The notes under the pieces: model-generated
Database searches by the model: none
Seen by the model: the letters and a program-made list of their open reading frames with translations, nothing else
Told to the model about the DNA's origin: nothing
NCBI RefSeq assembly: GCF_037975245.1
Contig: NC_092579.1
Location: 18,287,678-18,351,677 of the forward strand
Reading direction: 5' to 3'
DNA length: 64,000 bases
DNA from: Apostichopus japonicus
Taxonomy: Eukaryota; Echinodermata; Holothuroidea; Aspidochirotida; Stichopodidae
Translations under genes and position numbers: made by a program
In this document: piece after piece, positions 11,991 to 23,880 of the stretch
Layout of the letters: every line of letters begins with the position of its first letter
Position numbering within the stretch: the first letter of the stretch is position 1

Positions 11991-14710
11991 TCAAATACTG
12001 CTCTTTTTCAACTCACTGGATATGATTTTCACCATAAAGATCGAAAAGACAAAAGAGGTGGCGGAGTTGCGATTTATGTTCGCAATACCCTAAAATATAG
12101 TGTTTTGACTGATATGGGTTTTGCAATGGCTAATGTACTTGAGTGTATAACAATTAAGGTTTCTGTGCCAAACGAAAAGATTGTTTTGATATCTTGATAA
12201 CCTTGATAACCTGATTCATCTGTTGAAGTATTGTGTGATACTCTTGAGAAACTGTATAGACATAAAAGATGTAATGTTTATCTATATGGAGATTTCAATC
12301 TAAATCTATTGAACTGTGAGCACAGTAATCATGTACATGATTTTTGAATACCTTGTTTAGTTTAAGTATGTTTCCTTTGGTAGACAAACCCACGCGTATC
12401 ACCAGTCAGTCTGCTACATTAATTGATAACATTTACACAAATGTCTTGGGGGCCGAGCATCATTGTGGTATATTAGTTTGTGATGTAAGTGATCATCTCC
12501 CCATTTTTACAATTTGTAGTCATGGATACGATACAAAAAGTCAAGTTCCTGACAATGGTTGTATCTACATAAGAAATCAAAGTGATGTAAATATGAATGC
12601 ATTTTATAGCAAACTTAGTCATGAGTCATGGGAACAAGTTTACACTGCAGAAAATGTTAATTCTTCATACAATAATTTTATTGATATTATTACAAGGTGT
12701 TTCAATGAAACTTGTCCTATCAAGTTGGTGTCAGCCAAGAGGAAATTTAAGGACAAGCCATGGATGACCAAAGGGCTGAAAAATGCTTATAAGAAGAAAA
12801 AAGTGCTTTATATAAGATTCTTAAAGAAAAGAACAAGTGAGTCTGAACTGAGGTACAAAGGTTATAAAAATAGGTTAAATTCAGTCTTAAGATTCTGTAA
12901 AAGGGAGTATTATTCAGAGCTTATAAATAAGCATAGTGATAATTTGAAAGAGACATGGAAAGTGTTGAACAGTATAATCAACAGAAATTGTGGAAATAAA
13001 AGTAGCTATCCTGATACTTTTGTTGAAAATGATAAAGAGGTAACAGGTGAGGCCATTGCTGATAGGTTCAATCATTTCTTTACAAGTATAGGAACAAACC
13101 TAGCAGCTCAAATCCCTAATAAAGATGGGTCTATTTTTGATTATCTTAAAAATCACAATATGAATTCTATGTGCTTAGCAGATACAGACACTTTAGAAGT
13201 GCTACAAGTTGTGAGTAATTTTTCTAGTAAGACATCTGTTGATTGTAGTAACATGAGTATGTTAGTTACAAAAGATATTATATTGTATGTAGTTGAACCT
13301 TTAACATTTATTTGCAATATGTCTTTTGCCAGTGGTATCTTTCCAGATGCAATGAAAGTTGCTAAAGTCATTCCAATCTATAAAACTGGAGATAAGAACA
13401 CTTTCAATAATTATAGACCTATTTCACTGCTTCCACAGATTTCAAAAATTCTTGTAAAGTTGTTTGATGTAAGGTTGGATGATTTCATTGCTAAGCATAA
13501 TATTCTCTCTGAGAACCAATATGGTTTCAGGTCCGGTAGGTCCGCTAATATGGCAATACTTGAGCTTGTTGAAAAAATTACATCTTCTTTAGACCATAAG
13601 AAAGCAGCCGTTGGGGTATTTATAGATTTAAAAAAAAGCATTCGATACTATTGATCATAATATCTTACTTAAAAAATTAAATCATTATGGTTGTCGTGGT
13701 ATTGTCCAAAATTGGCTCTCAAGCTATTTATCAAACCGGAATCAGTATGTTCAAGTTAACAATAAAAAGTCTGGTTTATGTAATGTATTGTGTGGGGTTC
13801 CGCAAGGATCAATCCTTGGACCTAAACTTTTCATTTTGTGCTTGAATGATATTTACAATGTTACCAATATATTGAATTTCATTTTTTTGCAGATGACACA
13901 AACATATTCTGCAGTCATAGTGACATCAAAACATTATGTAATTTGGTCAGTACCGAACTTAAGAAGTTAAGCAGATGGTTTGCCCTTAATAAATTATCAT
14001 TGAATGTAAACAAAACAAATGATATGATTTTCTCCAACCACCATACCACATGTAACAATGTCAACATTACTATAGATGGTTTAGAAATTGACCAAGTTAA
14101 CTGTGTCAAGTTTCTTGGTGTGTTCCTTGACTAAACTCTCCTGGAAAGATCACATTTCCCATATTTCAAGTAAACTTTCCAAAAGTATTGGTGCTATTTA
14201 CAAAGCTAGTCATGTTCTTAATACACATGCTCTGTATTCTTTATATTGTGCTATTTTCCTTCCTTATTTGAATTATTGTGTGGAAGCATGGGGTAACACT
14301 TACAAAACCAATGTACATCCAATATTTTTAAAACAGAAAAAGGTTATTCGTATTGTCTGTAAGGCTAAATTTTTGGACCATACTTCCCCACTATTTCATA
14401 AGTTACGAGCACTTACGTTTTTTGATCTTATTGATTTCAATACAAGTATTTTCATGTATAAAGCTTTTCATAATAGTCTGCCATCAACTTTGCAAAGCTA
14501 TTTTGTACTTAGTAACAATAAGAGATTTTATGGCAATTTTTATTTGAATTATGCAAGAACAAAGAAAAACAATTTTCTATCTCCTTCTCTGGTGTTAAAA
14601 TTTGGAATTCATTTGATAAAACCATTAAATCTGCTGTTACATTAAGTTTGTTTAAAAAAAGACTTAAAAACAATTTCCTGACAGCCTATGATGATGATTG
14701 TTTAAATTAA
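11991..14710 (+). pseudogene. LINE ORF2 remnant: APE endonuclease plus reverse transcriptase
   Basis: Reading forward, endonuclease motifs appear: RGGGVAIYVRN near 12,055, YLYGDFNLNLL near 12,280 and SDHLPIF near 12,488. RT motifs follow: NNYRPISLLPQISKI near 13,408, NQYGFRSGRSANMAI near 13,516, FIDLKK near 13,618, [13 protein letters not shown] near 13,795 and the catalytic FADD near 13,885. The C-terminal part includes IWNSFDKTIKS and FKKRLKNNF and stops with TAA at 14,708-14,710. The frame is broken several times: a stop and deletion near 12,197-12,345, one extra A in the A run at about 13,630, one missing T in the T run just before FADD, and another shift near 14,130. It cannot encode an active enzyme as written. 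The largest single open piece is 12,344-13,654. Confidence 0.85.
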
Positions 14711-15008
14711 GTTATACACCGTCTCTTTCTCTCTATGCCACAACATGTGTGTTTTTATTTTTAGTGCTTTCTGTATTTTTTTTTCTTCCATTTATTATTG
14801 CCATCACCAATTTACCTTCACTGTATTACATGTATAGACAGATACATAACTGGGGAAAGTATTTATAAGCATTTTGCTTCTTTTTTCTCCATTTCCATTT
14901 AATCTTGATTTATCTATGCATATACCCATTCAACGAATGTTGTCTCTATATTGTATTGTGCTTTCAGTGAGCTTAAAAATGTTACGCTCAACATTCTTGT
15001 ATTTAATT

Positions 15009-15055
15009 GATGATGTCAATAAATGATGTCAATAAATGATGTCAATGGTTCAATA
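15009..15055 (+). repeat. 3'-terminal short tandem repeat of the LINE
   Basis: About three copies of the 13-bp unit TGATGTCAATAAA, then TTCAATAAA. Short tandem repeats at the 3' end replace a poly(A) tail in several CR1/L2-like LINEs, which supports the family call. Confidence 0.7.
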
Positions 15056-15246
15056 AAAGCTTGTTTCCCTACGTTTAATGTTTGAATTGTTTTCTTGGCT
15101 GAGCTTCCTGAATGGTTATATCAATGTAATTCTTTTGCATTGGACAATTGCAGCATATTAAACATACTTGGTATGAAGCAAATACATTTATAATTTACTG
15201 AAATATATTATTTATTAGTTTTATTTTGGTTAACAGTGTTGTTCTC

Positions 15247-16325
15247 TCACACGACTTTACAGCTTAACCCTGGTCATTGGTAACGTGTCACACCTACACA
15301 CAAGGGCGGCGGAAGCACTTTCAATCTGGGGGGCACCAACGTCGAAGGGCACTTAGCAGAAATTCGATTGGACTGATGCAGCCTGATATTTAGTACCCTT
15401 TACAACTCTTATTGTATTATCTTATTTGCGTATACACATCACTCCATCAACGCCACCCCCCCCCCCCCCCTCAAGGAAACAATGCATATTAGCACTGCAA
15501 TATCTAATGTGCAAATTGGGAAACAAGGAAAAAGACAAAATGAGGTGAAATCATTATAAAGTCGAAGTCCCTGCACACGCGATCGATACATGCATGAAAG
15601 CAAATGAAATATGTCAAAATACTGAAAGAAAAATAATTTTCTATGTGTTTTTCAATGGTTAAACTGATATTATTATGATCATTATTATTGTAACGACTTT
15701 GCCAATAATTATAACCAATTTGGAAGGGTTATAACACGGCAAATGATTGTATGTTATTGGCATGCGATGTAATAACCAACGCATGCCTATATGATATGCA
15801 CATTAGCATGTTGAAATTTTGATAATATTTTTCGGGCAAGTCGTTACAGCCTCCCCAATTCAAATTGGGCTCCTACGCCTGTGGTAGTAAACATTTAAAA
15901 ATTCCCGAAATATTTCATTCGACGTGGGTTTCGCTTTGTTAACTCTTTTTTTTATTTAGAAATTTTTTGGTAGAAAAAGGGCACATTTTTAACCTGAGGA
16001 AAAGTGGGGGGCACGTGCCCCCTGTGCCCCCCCCCCGGTTCCGCCGCCCTTGCCTACACACCAAAGTGTGCACAATTCAGGCAATCTCTCCTGGGGCACC
16101 ACAGCCACGTACGTGTCCCCCGGGGGACTTCTCATAGTGTGCAGCCACAAACCGGCACACGCAACTATATTTACAAGTTACCTCGCAAGTCCCCATTAAT
16201 ACACCTGGGTGAAGAGAGCCAATGGAGATAAAGCGCCTCGCCCAAGGACACAACGCAATGATCAGGACTCGAACCTGTAATCCTTAAGTCCACTGCCTTA
16301 ACCACTTGACCACAACGCCTTCAAA
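15247..16325 (-). mobile_element. tRNA-derived SINE, split by a later hAT-type insertion
   Basis: On the minus strand the head reads like a tRNA: A-box-like TGGTCAAGTGGTTAAGG at about 16,295-16,311 and B-box-like GGTTCGAGTCC near 16,270. The body follows, containing TGTGTCCTTGGGCGAGG near 16,236. A related SINE lies at 21,215-21,485 and shares the body (TGTCCTTGGACAAG) and the tail (ACCCCTGGTCA versus ACCCTGGTCA near 15,269). The tail and the body are separated by the element at 15,301-16,052, so the SINE is older than that insertion. Confidence 0.6.
15301..16052. mobile_element. Non-autonomous hAT-type DNA transposon, 752 bp, with 8-bp target duplication
   Basis: The element starts CAAGGGCGGCGGAA and ends with the exact reverse complement of those 14 bases. 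It is flanked on both sides by CCTACACA (15,293-15,300 and 16,053-16,060), an 8-bp target site duplication typical of hAT elements. G-rich and C-rich stretches follow the terminal repeats, and there is a C run at 15,455-15,470. No transposase frame is present, so any movement would depend on an enzyme supplied elsewhere. Confidence 0.85.
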
Positions 16326-17282
16326 TACACTTCAGTCACGGGGATGTCGGATAAACGTGACTCTACGGCCACATTTCATCATGTTATCTGAGAGCTCACT
16401 GTTCTTGACACTTCACTTACTCCCCCCCCCCCCCCAAGTCAGTCATACTCCTCCCATCTTCCCGCCCAAAGATGTAACCAAAGTAAAGCTCTTGGTCTGT
16501 TATTAGGGTAAAATCACATACATATTTCTTCTATTTCATATAATCAAGAGAAGATTTCAGTGGCCTAGAAGATCTGGAACTATATTCACTCGCAGTTACT
16601 CGAAATGATTTGCTATTTTAATGCGTTTACCACAGGGGGGGTTACATTATTGTGACTTTGTGTGACACTGAGGCTGGTGCAACCTTAGTGAAATAAACAA
16701 GAGCAGGCTGTCAAAATGTTCCCTCATATTCTACGCCCACTCCCGCTCTCTTTAAGTGATGTCCCAACCAATGAACCAAATTTCCACAAAAAGAGTTACA
16801 GAACCTGTCGTGCAATCATGTTACTTACAATACTTACAGAATGATGATAATGGTAGGACTATATTTATTCTCGGACTTGCATAAACGTATAGAACTTACT
16901 TTTAACGAACTGGGCAGCGGCTAACTCCAAAAACATTACACACTCTTAGTGTGCTAACTTATTACAAATACTGACTCGAATTCTCGGATCTTAGTGTGGC
17001 TCGAACATTCCACATAGCTACGAAGGAACCAGACTATTGTCACGAGAGCTGGACAGTTCTGTTTTACCTCCATGGGGAGACGGAAACAAAGGAAGAAAAT
17101 AACATGTGCAACTACAACAATTCACTATACACATCAAAGAAATTAGATCAAGCAGACCCCCAGAGATAAAACAATACACACAAACAGGAAAACTATTCCA
17201 GCAGTGATGCCAGCTATGTGCGGATATGGTAGGCCATACGGGATATATTTGCTGATATAATGTCCATACGAATTAAAATGAT
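16326..17282. other. Stretch without recognised gene
   Basis: Includes a poly-C run near 16,422-16,435 and anonymous sequence. No open frame with recognisable protein similarity, RNA gene or clear repeat was seen on either strand. Confidence 0.4.
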
Positions 17283-18222
17283 TACCGGTATTCATTCTAT
17301 TTAATACCGGCATTAATTCTCAGCCAATGACCATGTAGCGTTATATGCCGGTATTAAATATAATTAATACGGACATTAAATACAATTAATACGGGCGTTA
17401 TATAGAATTAATAGCGGCATGAAATAGAATAAATACCGGCAAAAAATAGACCAATCACATTACCGAATTTTGAAGCTGTTATCATGCTCTGAGCTAGTGG
17501 TAATCCCTCTTGCTGTAGCGTGAAAGCAGCGTAGTAATTTCTGCTGTATGAACAGGGGGTGGGAGCCGGAGGCCTGTGGGGACACGTGCTCCCCTCCATT
17601 TCCCCCCAAAATAGCAAATGTGCCCTTAAGTGATTTGGCCGGTGTGTATCGGTTTATAGCATAACGAGTGGTAGTCGTGGAATGAGATAGTGCCCCTCTG
17701 ATTTTGTGCCCCCCCCCCACTTTTTGGAAGCTTCCTCCCCCTGTGTAGAATGCAAAGTACAACGCAATGGCACGCATTACAAAGTACAATATCTGCATGA
17801 ATTTCGTCGAGAAGCGAATGATACTTGTAGGTTATTGACAAATGTTGACTCCCACTCCCACACAATCCGATGTTTTACCAGTTCGCAATGCTTTGAACCA
17901 GTTTGTTAATCTTCGAAGAACATTACGCTATGCAAAGCTTGGAAGACTCCTGAATGAAGACAAGTACAATTTCGCATCAGTGTCTCTGGATGAACTAACG
18001 GGGGAAGTTTCACGCCCTGCACAAAGCTGGAAACTTGTTAATATCATTGCAAATTACACGTTGCGCAACTAAAGTTGCAGTGCCAACTAAACAAATATGG
18101 TCTTTTTAATGCCCGTATTAATTCTATGTAATACCCGTAGTAATTCTATTTAATGCCCGTATTAATTCTAATTAATACCCGTATTAATTATATTTCATGC
18201 CCGTATTAATTCAATTTATTTT
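17283..18222. mobile_element. Foldback-like element with inverted arms made of ~22-bp tandem repeats
   Basis: The left arm (about 17,283-17,449) holds five to seven degenerate units of AGAATTAATACGGGCATTAA type. The right arm (about 18,099-18,222) holds the same unit in reverse complement (TTAATGCCCGTATTAATTCT). The inner ends match too: AAAAAATAGACCA on the left and its inverted relative TGGTCTTTTTAATG on the right. The ~650-bp middle has no recognised protein. It contains GGCCGGTGTGTATCGGTTTA near 17,637 and a C-run/TTTTTGGAAGC motif, both shared with 22,200-22,300. Foldback elements (Drosophila FB, sea urchin TU) have this layout. Confidence 0.65.
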
Positions 18223-19440
18223 ATAATTTATCAAATTAGTGCATTTTAAGCAACTTTTAATGTCTGGAAGTGTCATTTCCGGTATCTTAGAGGCACATGG
18301 CAAACATTGTTCTTGCTTGTATTATTTTATTGCTCCACTCAAATAGTGTAATTGGTATCCCCGAAAAATTGCCGTGAAAAGCAACCCTCCCTTCTCCCCC
18401 CTTCCCCCCCCCCACATATCTTTACGCTTGTGTAATACTTCCATATTAGTCTGTGCATGCAGTTCTCAATTTAATGTTAATGTTGCAAAGTGGATAGTAG
18501 CCTATTTTCCTAGTATTTAATTGTTAGTGATGAGCCCAGGACATCATAACCGCCATCCTATGTTATTCTGGCATGTGGATCTATCTTTAAGGATACATTT
18601 TTAAGTAAAATGTGGAGGTGATAACTGTTGTCATTCGGCTTTAGTCATATCGCATCAGAAAGGACAGCCATAGCCTGTCTAGGGGCCAAAGCTAACTATA
18701 TCCAGGGTGCAGGGAATGCAAATACAGCAGCTGAGCAGACGACACTGGTGAAGTAATTAGATCCCTATGTAATTGCTTCTACTATCGCTTCCTAAGAATT
18801 ATCTGTACAATCCACTGCCACATTTTGACGATTTTGAAACCCAAATGCAGCACACGATATCACCGTTTTGAGTGATTTATGTCAACTTTCTCACTTTAGT
18901 TATGTCAAAGACGTAGTGTTTGTACCGGCACTTTCTTTGCCGCACGAGCAAAGCGCCACCAGTCAGATGGGTGACCTCAGTATACGTAACATTATGTCAT
19001 TCTCCCTACTTCAATTTCTATGGTCCAAACCAAGTTTAAAGGCAATTTGTGTTATTAATAATTGTATTTGATTGCTGACATCAATCATATACTAATATCA
19101 TTTAAAAATTAGGTAGTCACAACAATTCCTCACAGTAGCTTCATAATGACGTCACTGTATAGTTGAGTTATACCCAGTTATGCGTGTTTTGCTTGTCTTC
19201 ATGAAGGAATGTTAACTTTTACATGGAGACGTAGATATCAGTCAGAGGAGATGGCGCTAGCTTAGTACGTACCACAGCCGGAGAAATTATCGCCTCCGAC
19301 CTGTCTCAAACTCTAGCACGTTTTACACGTTTAGCAGTGTAAGGTCCTACTGACAAGAGGTTTTAACACTTTTCCCTTAATTATGAAGTGAAACGCATTC
19401 TACTTTGTATTCTACGTAAGTAAACTAAAGGCCAATACTG
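18223..19440. other. Stretch without recognised gene
   Basis: Anonymous AT-rich sequence with a C run near 18,404-18,414. No coding exon, RNA gene or repeat family was recognised. Confidence 0.4.
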
Positions 19441-19449
19441 TCCCATTTC

Positions 19450-20340
19450 AATCACAAAACAGCAATCTTAGATAGGCCTATCAGTAAAGTTTTTCCCTGC
19501 CAACATCGTTGAGTGGCGAGTAATAATTAAGGTCCATCAAATAATCAAGAGGAATTTGACGGCTCTTTTTAAGGGCCATCAAATAATCAAGAGAAATTTG
19601 ACGGCTCTTTTTAAAGGCCATCAAATAATTATATTCAAGTCTTTGCGTTAGCACAACCAGGGAGTTGTTATGGAACTCCATCGTACAACTGCCATATATA
19701 CTGTACACAAATCAAGCTTGGTGTTGGATTACGTATTGGTCAATGACGTTGGTAGCGTTCAAATATTAATATTATGGGCGAGGTTAATTGGGATCCCAAC
19801 GGAAAATATCTTGGAGAGAAACAAAATTGAAAAGTTGCAAATTTTTCGACTTTTATGCCACCATTTGAAGTAAGATTTAAATCGATAAGCTAGTTATGTA
19901 TGTCGTTATGGCATAGTGGAGTCAGTGAGGTTGAGAAATATCATAGAAAAGGACGCAAAATGCTGCTTTAAGGGCCATCAAATTTGCTAGAGAAAATTGA
20001 TGGGCCTTTAAAAGGAACCGTTGAATTCATTGCTTTTATTCAACGGACCCTTTTTAAAGCCATCCAATAACAAGAAAGATTTGATTTTAATGTTTCGTCT
20101 TCGTCCAACAAACAATAAATTCAACGGCCTTTTTTACGGGTCATCAAATAGTCCACAGAAACTTGACGGCTCTTTATTAAGAGACATCAAATAATCAAGA
20201 GAAATTTGACGGCTCTTTTTGAGGGCCATCAAATAATCAAGAGAAATTTGACGGCTCTTTTTGAGGGCCTTCAAATAATCAAGAGAAATTTGACGGCTCT
20301 ATTTGAGGGCCATCAAATAATCAAGATAATGGCCATTGTT
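19450..20340. repeat. Foldback-arm-like repeat, copy 1 (42-bp units in reverse orientation)
   Basis: Units of CCATCAAATAATCAAGAGAA / ATTTGACGGCTCTTTTTGAGGG (42 bp) occur near 19,515-19,640 and 20,140-20,335. They flank a ~450-bp stretch (19,677-20,090) that is repeated almost unchanged at 37,850-38,270. The unit is the reverse complement of the 45-bp unit at 22,880-33,280, minus three bases. It contains a near-palindrome TTTGACGGC...GCCATCAAA. No coding role is seen. Confidence 0.8.
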
Positions 20341-21214
20341 CCGTTTGTCATATAATTTTTTATTAATGTTTATTCCAAGCAATCGATTAACATTGTAATA
20401 ATTAAAAGTGGACTATCTGTTTGAAGAACCGAAGTCATGATCAACAATAATTAATTTGCTATTGTTTGTTTGTTTTTAACTTTATGAGCCTTTATATTTT
20501 CCCCGTGTTCTAAAAGTTAATATAAAAACTATAGACTAGGAATTTAGAAGCATGACTCTGCCTACAAAGAAAAGAACATGTCTGAAACATTTACATATTT
20601 TTTTCCCATCAGTTTAGTGTGAAATGTATCGGCGTACCAAGTACGTCTGCCGCTCCCCGTGCAATCCTCCGAGTTCATCAGAGGATCTTAAAAACCATGT
20701 TTGACAATTCCCTACATATTGCATAACATTTTGACAGGCGTTAACACGGTATACATTACTGAGTTGAAATGTATATCAATTAATGGTTTCGATCCCTCAT
20801 GTACTAACGATACTCCGTGGTTTCATTTGTGTATTTAACTACGTTTCTCATCATACTGAATGGGTTTCAAAACTTTTTGGAAAGTATCTACAGTTTTGAA
20901 TTGAGGACATCGGTAAGTACGATTTTTCACAGGTGCATGTGTCATTCGAAAACAACGTATATCTTAGCAAATTGTTATTTATAATTGCTTTCGCTTTTCT
21001 TTCAAAAAGTTTTCTATCATTCTGAATGGCACTCAAACAAGTTAGCGAGTATATTACCAGAAATTTAATCAATTGAGGCAGCCAGCATCAATTTAGAAAT
21101 ATTCTACAAACATTCCTCGAACACAAATTTAACAAGAAGAGAGCAATCTATGGAGTCGCAGATCTCATCTCCTCCATGCATGACGGTAGTGGTTAACTCA
21201 ACATACCGTGTGAT
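20341..21214. other. Stretch without recognised gene
   Basis: AT-rich sequence between a repeat arm and a SINE. No coding exon or RNA gene was recognised. Confidence 0.4.
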
Positions 21215-21485
21215 GTGATGGCTTTCCAACATGTTATACAGCGCTTTACAGACTTTATATTACCCCTGGTCAAGGATAACCTGTCTCAGAGACAATCCCT
21301 CCAGTCGGTTGCAGTTATATACTGCGCCCAATGACAAGTTACCTCACAGGTACCCATTTAACCCCTGAGTTGAGAGAGGCAATTGAGATAAAGCATCTTG
21401 TCCAAGGACACAACATAATGGAATCTAATCGGAATCGAACCAGCAATTCTTGTATCACAAATCCGACGCCTGAGCCAAAAACGTT
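21215..21485 (-). mobile_element. tRNA-derived SINE
   Basis: On the minus strand a tRNA-like head (TGGCTCAGGCGTCGGA, then B-box-like GGTTCGATTCC near 21,437) is followed by a body with TGTGTCCTTGGACAAGATGC and GGTAACTTGTCATTGGGCGC. The tail reads GTAAAGCGCTGTATAAC. It is related to the SINE split at 15,247-16,325, and comparing the two shows the insertion there. The A box is degenerate, so this copy is probably old. Confidence 0.65.
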
Positions 21486-22254
21486 CTCGAAAAAAAAGTA
21501 GTCAGTTCACTGGTTGGAAAGATTTAATTCAAAAAGGCGCGAACGTTCACCGAAGGTGGGATCGCTACCCCCCCCCCCCCCCCCCCCGCTCCAACACACC
21601 CAGTCATAAACAAATCCGGGAAGACAGTATATCCGGCGGTGTGAGGGGGCATAATATTTACCGTAATGTCGGGAAATGAAGTTATAATTATATAATTATT
21701 GGTAACTATGTCCGGGCAGACATAACACATTAGCCTGAATATTATATGCAGAAACAATAGTTGCAAGCTTGCTGCATAAATATATTAGTATACGTTAAAA
21801 ATTTCTGACAAATAATAATAATGAGTGGAATTTAAAAAGACAATACAGTTCTTAAAGATTGCCAGCTGACTGTTGGTGAAACTGAGTCATGTTGTAAAAG
21901 TATATATGCTGATATGTGCTTTTAACTGTTGTCTCATTCATGAAACCATGAAATTCCTTTACTCAGAGTGGTAGTAGCCGACCCTCTCGTCTGCCCACAC
22001 TCACCATTGCATATGATCTCAACACTTCAGGCCAGGAGGGTAGGAGCATATGTGCCCTACTGGCAAATAAAATGTGCCCATTTGATGAAGAGCTGTCTTT
22101 TGGATACCTTAAGCCTTTGTTAATTTTAATATTTTTCAATTATTCACGCGCACCATAATAGTACTGATAGCATACTAACACATCATATATATTTCAGTGA
22201 TGTGGCCGGTGTGTATCGGTTAATAGCATAACGAGTCGTGGTTGTCGAATGAGA
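21486..22254. other. Anonymous stretch with a long poly-C run and a shared mobile-element segment
   Basis: A C run of about 17 lies near 21,570-21,587. At 22,200-22,254, GGCCGGTGTGTATCGGTTAA and ATAGCATAACGAGT match the interior of the foldback-like element at about 17,637-17,670. No gene is seen. Confidence 0.5.
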
Positions 22255-23175
22255 AAATGCCCTTCTGATGTTGTGTCCCCTCCCCACCTTTTGGAAGCAT
22301 CCTACCCCCCTGCTTCAGGCGACCATTTGGAATCCAATTTTGTGGAGAGAGAGAGAGAGAGAGACATAAATCCAACACAAGAAATTCGTTCCACCACTTT
22401 ACAATTCTGTAGTCTTAGGTGGAGGTCTCAAGACCATTACGATTTGCTTAATTTAGTAAGGTTAGAGAACTCCCTGCATGGTTTTAGATGGCAACATCCA
22501 TGGAAATGGGTGTCGGTGCCTGGTATTGTCATTTCAATCCCTATTAATTAAGGTTTCCCGGGTAATAAATTCATTCAAGAAATTATTTTAAAAGTTTATA
22601 ATTAGTTGACTTTTAGTTGACTTCGACCTTTAGTGCAAGTGAAAGTATGATCAAGAAAGATGATGCTACTCCATCGAAGTCATATTTATTCATTTACAAA
22701 GAGCGCCATCTAATTTTACAAACTTATTTAGTACCCCGTTCCCGGTATCCTGTGTTTCTTTCTGTTTACTTTAAGAAAGGTTGAAACAATTGTAACACTG
22801 CATTAATTTGCTAAACATTGCGCAAAAGACTTTCGGTGAAACAATAAGGAAGCTGACATATTAGCAAAATTAGACAAATTTATTTCTCTTGATTATTTGA
22901 TGGCCCTTAAAAGAGCCGTCAAATTTATTTCTCCTGATTATTTGATGGCCCTTAAAAGAGCCGTCAAATTTACTTCTCTTGATTATTTGATGGCCCCTAA
23001 AAGAGCCGTCAAATTTACTTCTCTTGATTATTTGATGGCCCCTAAAAGAGCCGTCAAATTTACTTCTCTGGATTATTTGATGGCCTCTAAAAGAGCCGTC
23101 AAATTTATTTCTCTGGATTATTTGATGGCCCCTAAAAGAGCCGTCAAATTTATTTCTCTTGATTATTTGATGACT

Positions 23176-23880
23176 TATTAGCGTCCTGGTTGGCTAAAAT
23201 GGGTTTCTGTATCAATCACTTTCAGAATCATCTCTTTGAAATATCAAACCTGATTGAGTTTCAAAATGCCCCTCTGATGTTGTGTCCCCTCCCCACCTTT
23301 TGGAAGCATCCTACCCCCCTGCTTCAGGCGACCATTTGGAATCCAATTTTGTGGAGAGAGAGAGACATAAATCCAACACAAGAAATTCGTTCCATCACTT
23401 TACAATTCTGTAGTCTTAGGTGGAGGTCTCAAGACCATTACGATTTGCTTAATTTAGTAAGATTAGAGAACTCCCTGCATGGTTTTAGATGGCAACATCC
23501 ATGGAAATGGGTGTCGGTGCCTGGTATTGTCATTTCAATCCCTATTAATTAAGGTTTCCCGGGTAATAAATTCATTCAAGAAATTATTTTAAAAGTTTAT
23601 AATTAGTTGACTTTTAGTTGACTTCGACCTTTAGTGCAAGTGAAAGTATGATCAAGAAAGATGATGCTACTCCATCGAAGTCATATTTATTCATTTACAA
23701 AGAGCGCCATCTAATTTTACAAACTTATTTAGTACCCCGTTCCCGGTATCCTGTGTTTCTTTCTGTTTACTTTAAGAAAGGTTGAAACAATTGTAACACT
23801 GCATTAACTTGCTAAACATTGCGCAAAAGACTTTCGGTGAAACAATAAGGAAGCTGACATATTAGCAAAATTAGACAAAT
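23176..23880. repeat. Representative ~705-bp spacer of the composite array
   Basis: It begins TATTAGCGTCCTGGTTGGCT, contains CCCCTCCCCACCTTTTGGAA, a (GA)n run whose length differs between copies (longest near 26,338), and ends GCAAAATTAGACAAATTTAT. Other copies start near 24,811, 26,156, 29,046 and 31,996; a partial one covers 22,255-22,880. A 90-120 codon open frame across part of it is disrupted in some copies by the GA run and single-base changes, so it is not called a gene. Confidence 0.85.

Larger units (their letters stand above)
11985..15062 (+). mobile_element. 5'-truncated non-LTR retrotransposon (Jockey/CR1-group LINE)
   Basis: The element begins inside the apurinic-type endonuclease domain, continues through reverse transcriptase, and ends in a ~350-bp 3' UTR with short tandem TGATGTCAATAAA repeats followed by TTCAATAAAAGC. 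Loss of the 5' end is the usual result of incomplete target-primed reverse transcription. Endonuclease and RT motifs place it in the APE-bearing Jockey/CR1/L2 assemblage. The exact clade needs a tree. No flanking target duplication was found. Confidence 0.85.

Noticed and set aside
16004..16231. Frame over the right part of the hAT-type element and the SINE
   Set aside because: It crosses a transposon end and target duplication into SINE sequence, so it is accidental.
22249..22551. 100-120 codon frame in the array spacer (RDINPTQEIRS and on) as a protein gene
   Set aside because: The frame start differs in each copy because of the GA run, some copies have an early stop at AGATAAG, and no similarity is recognised.
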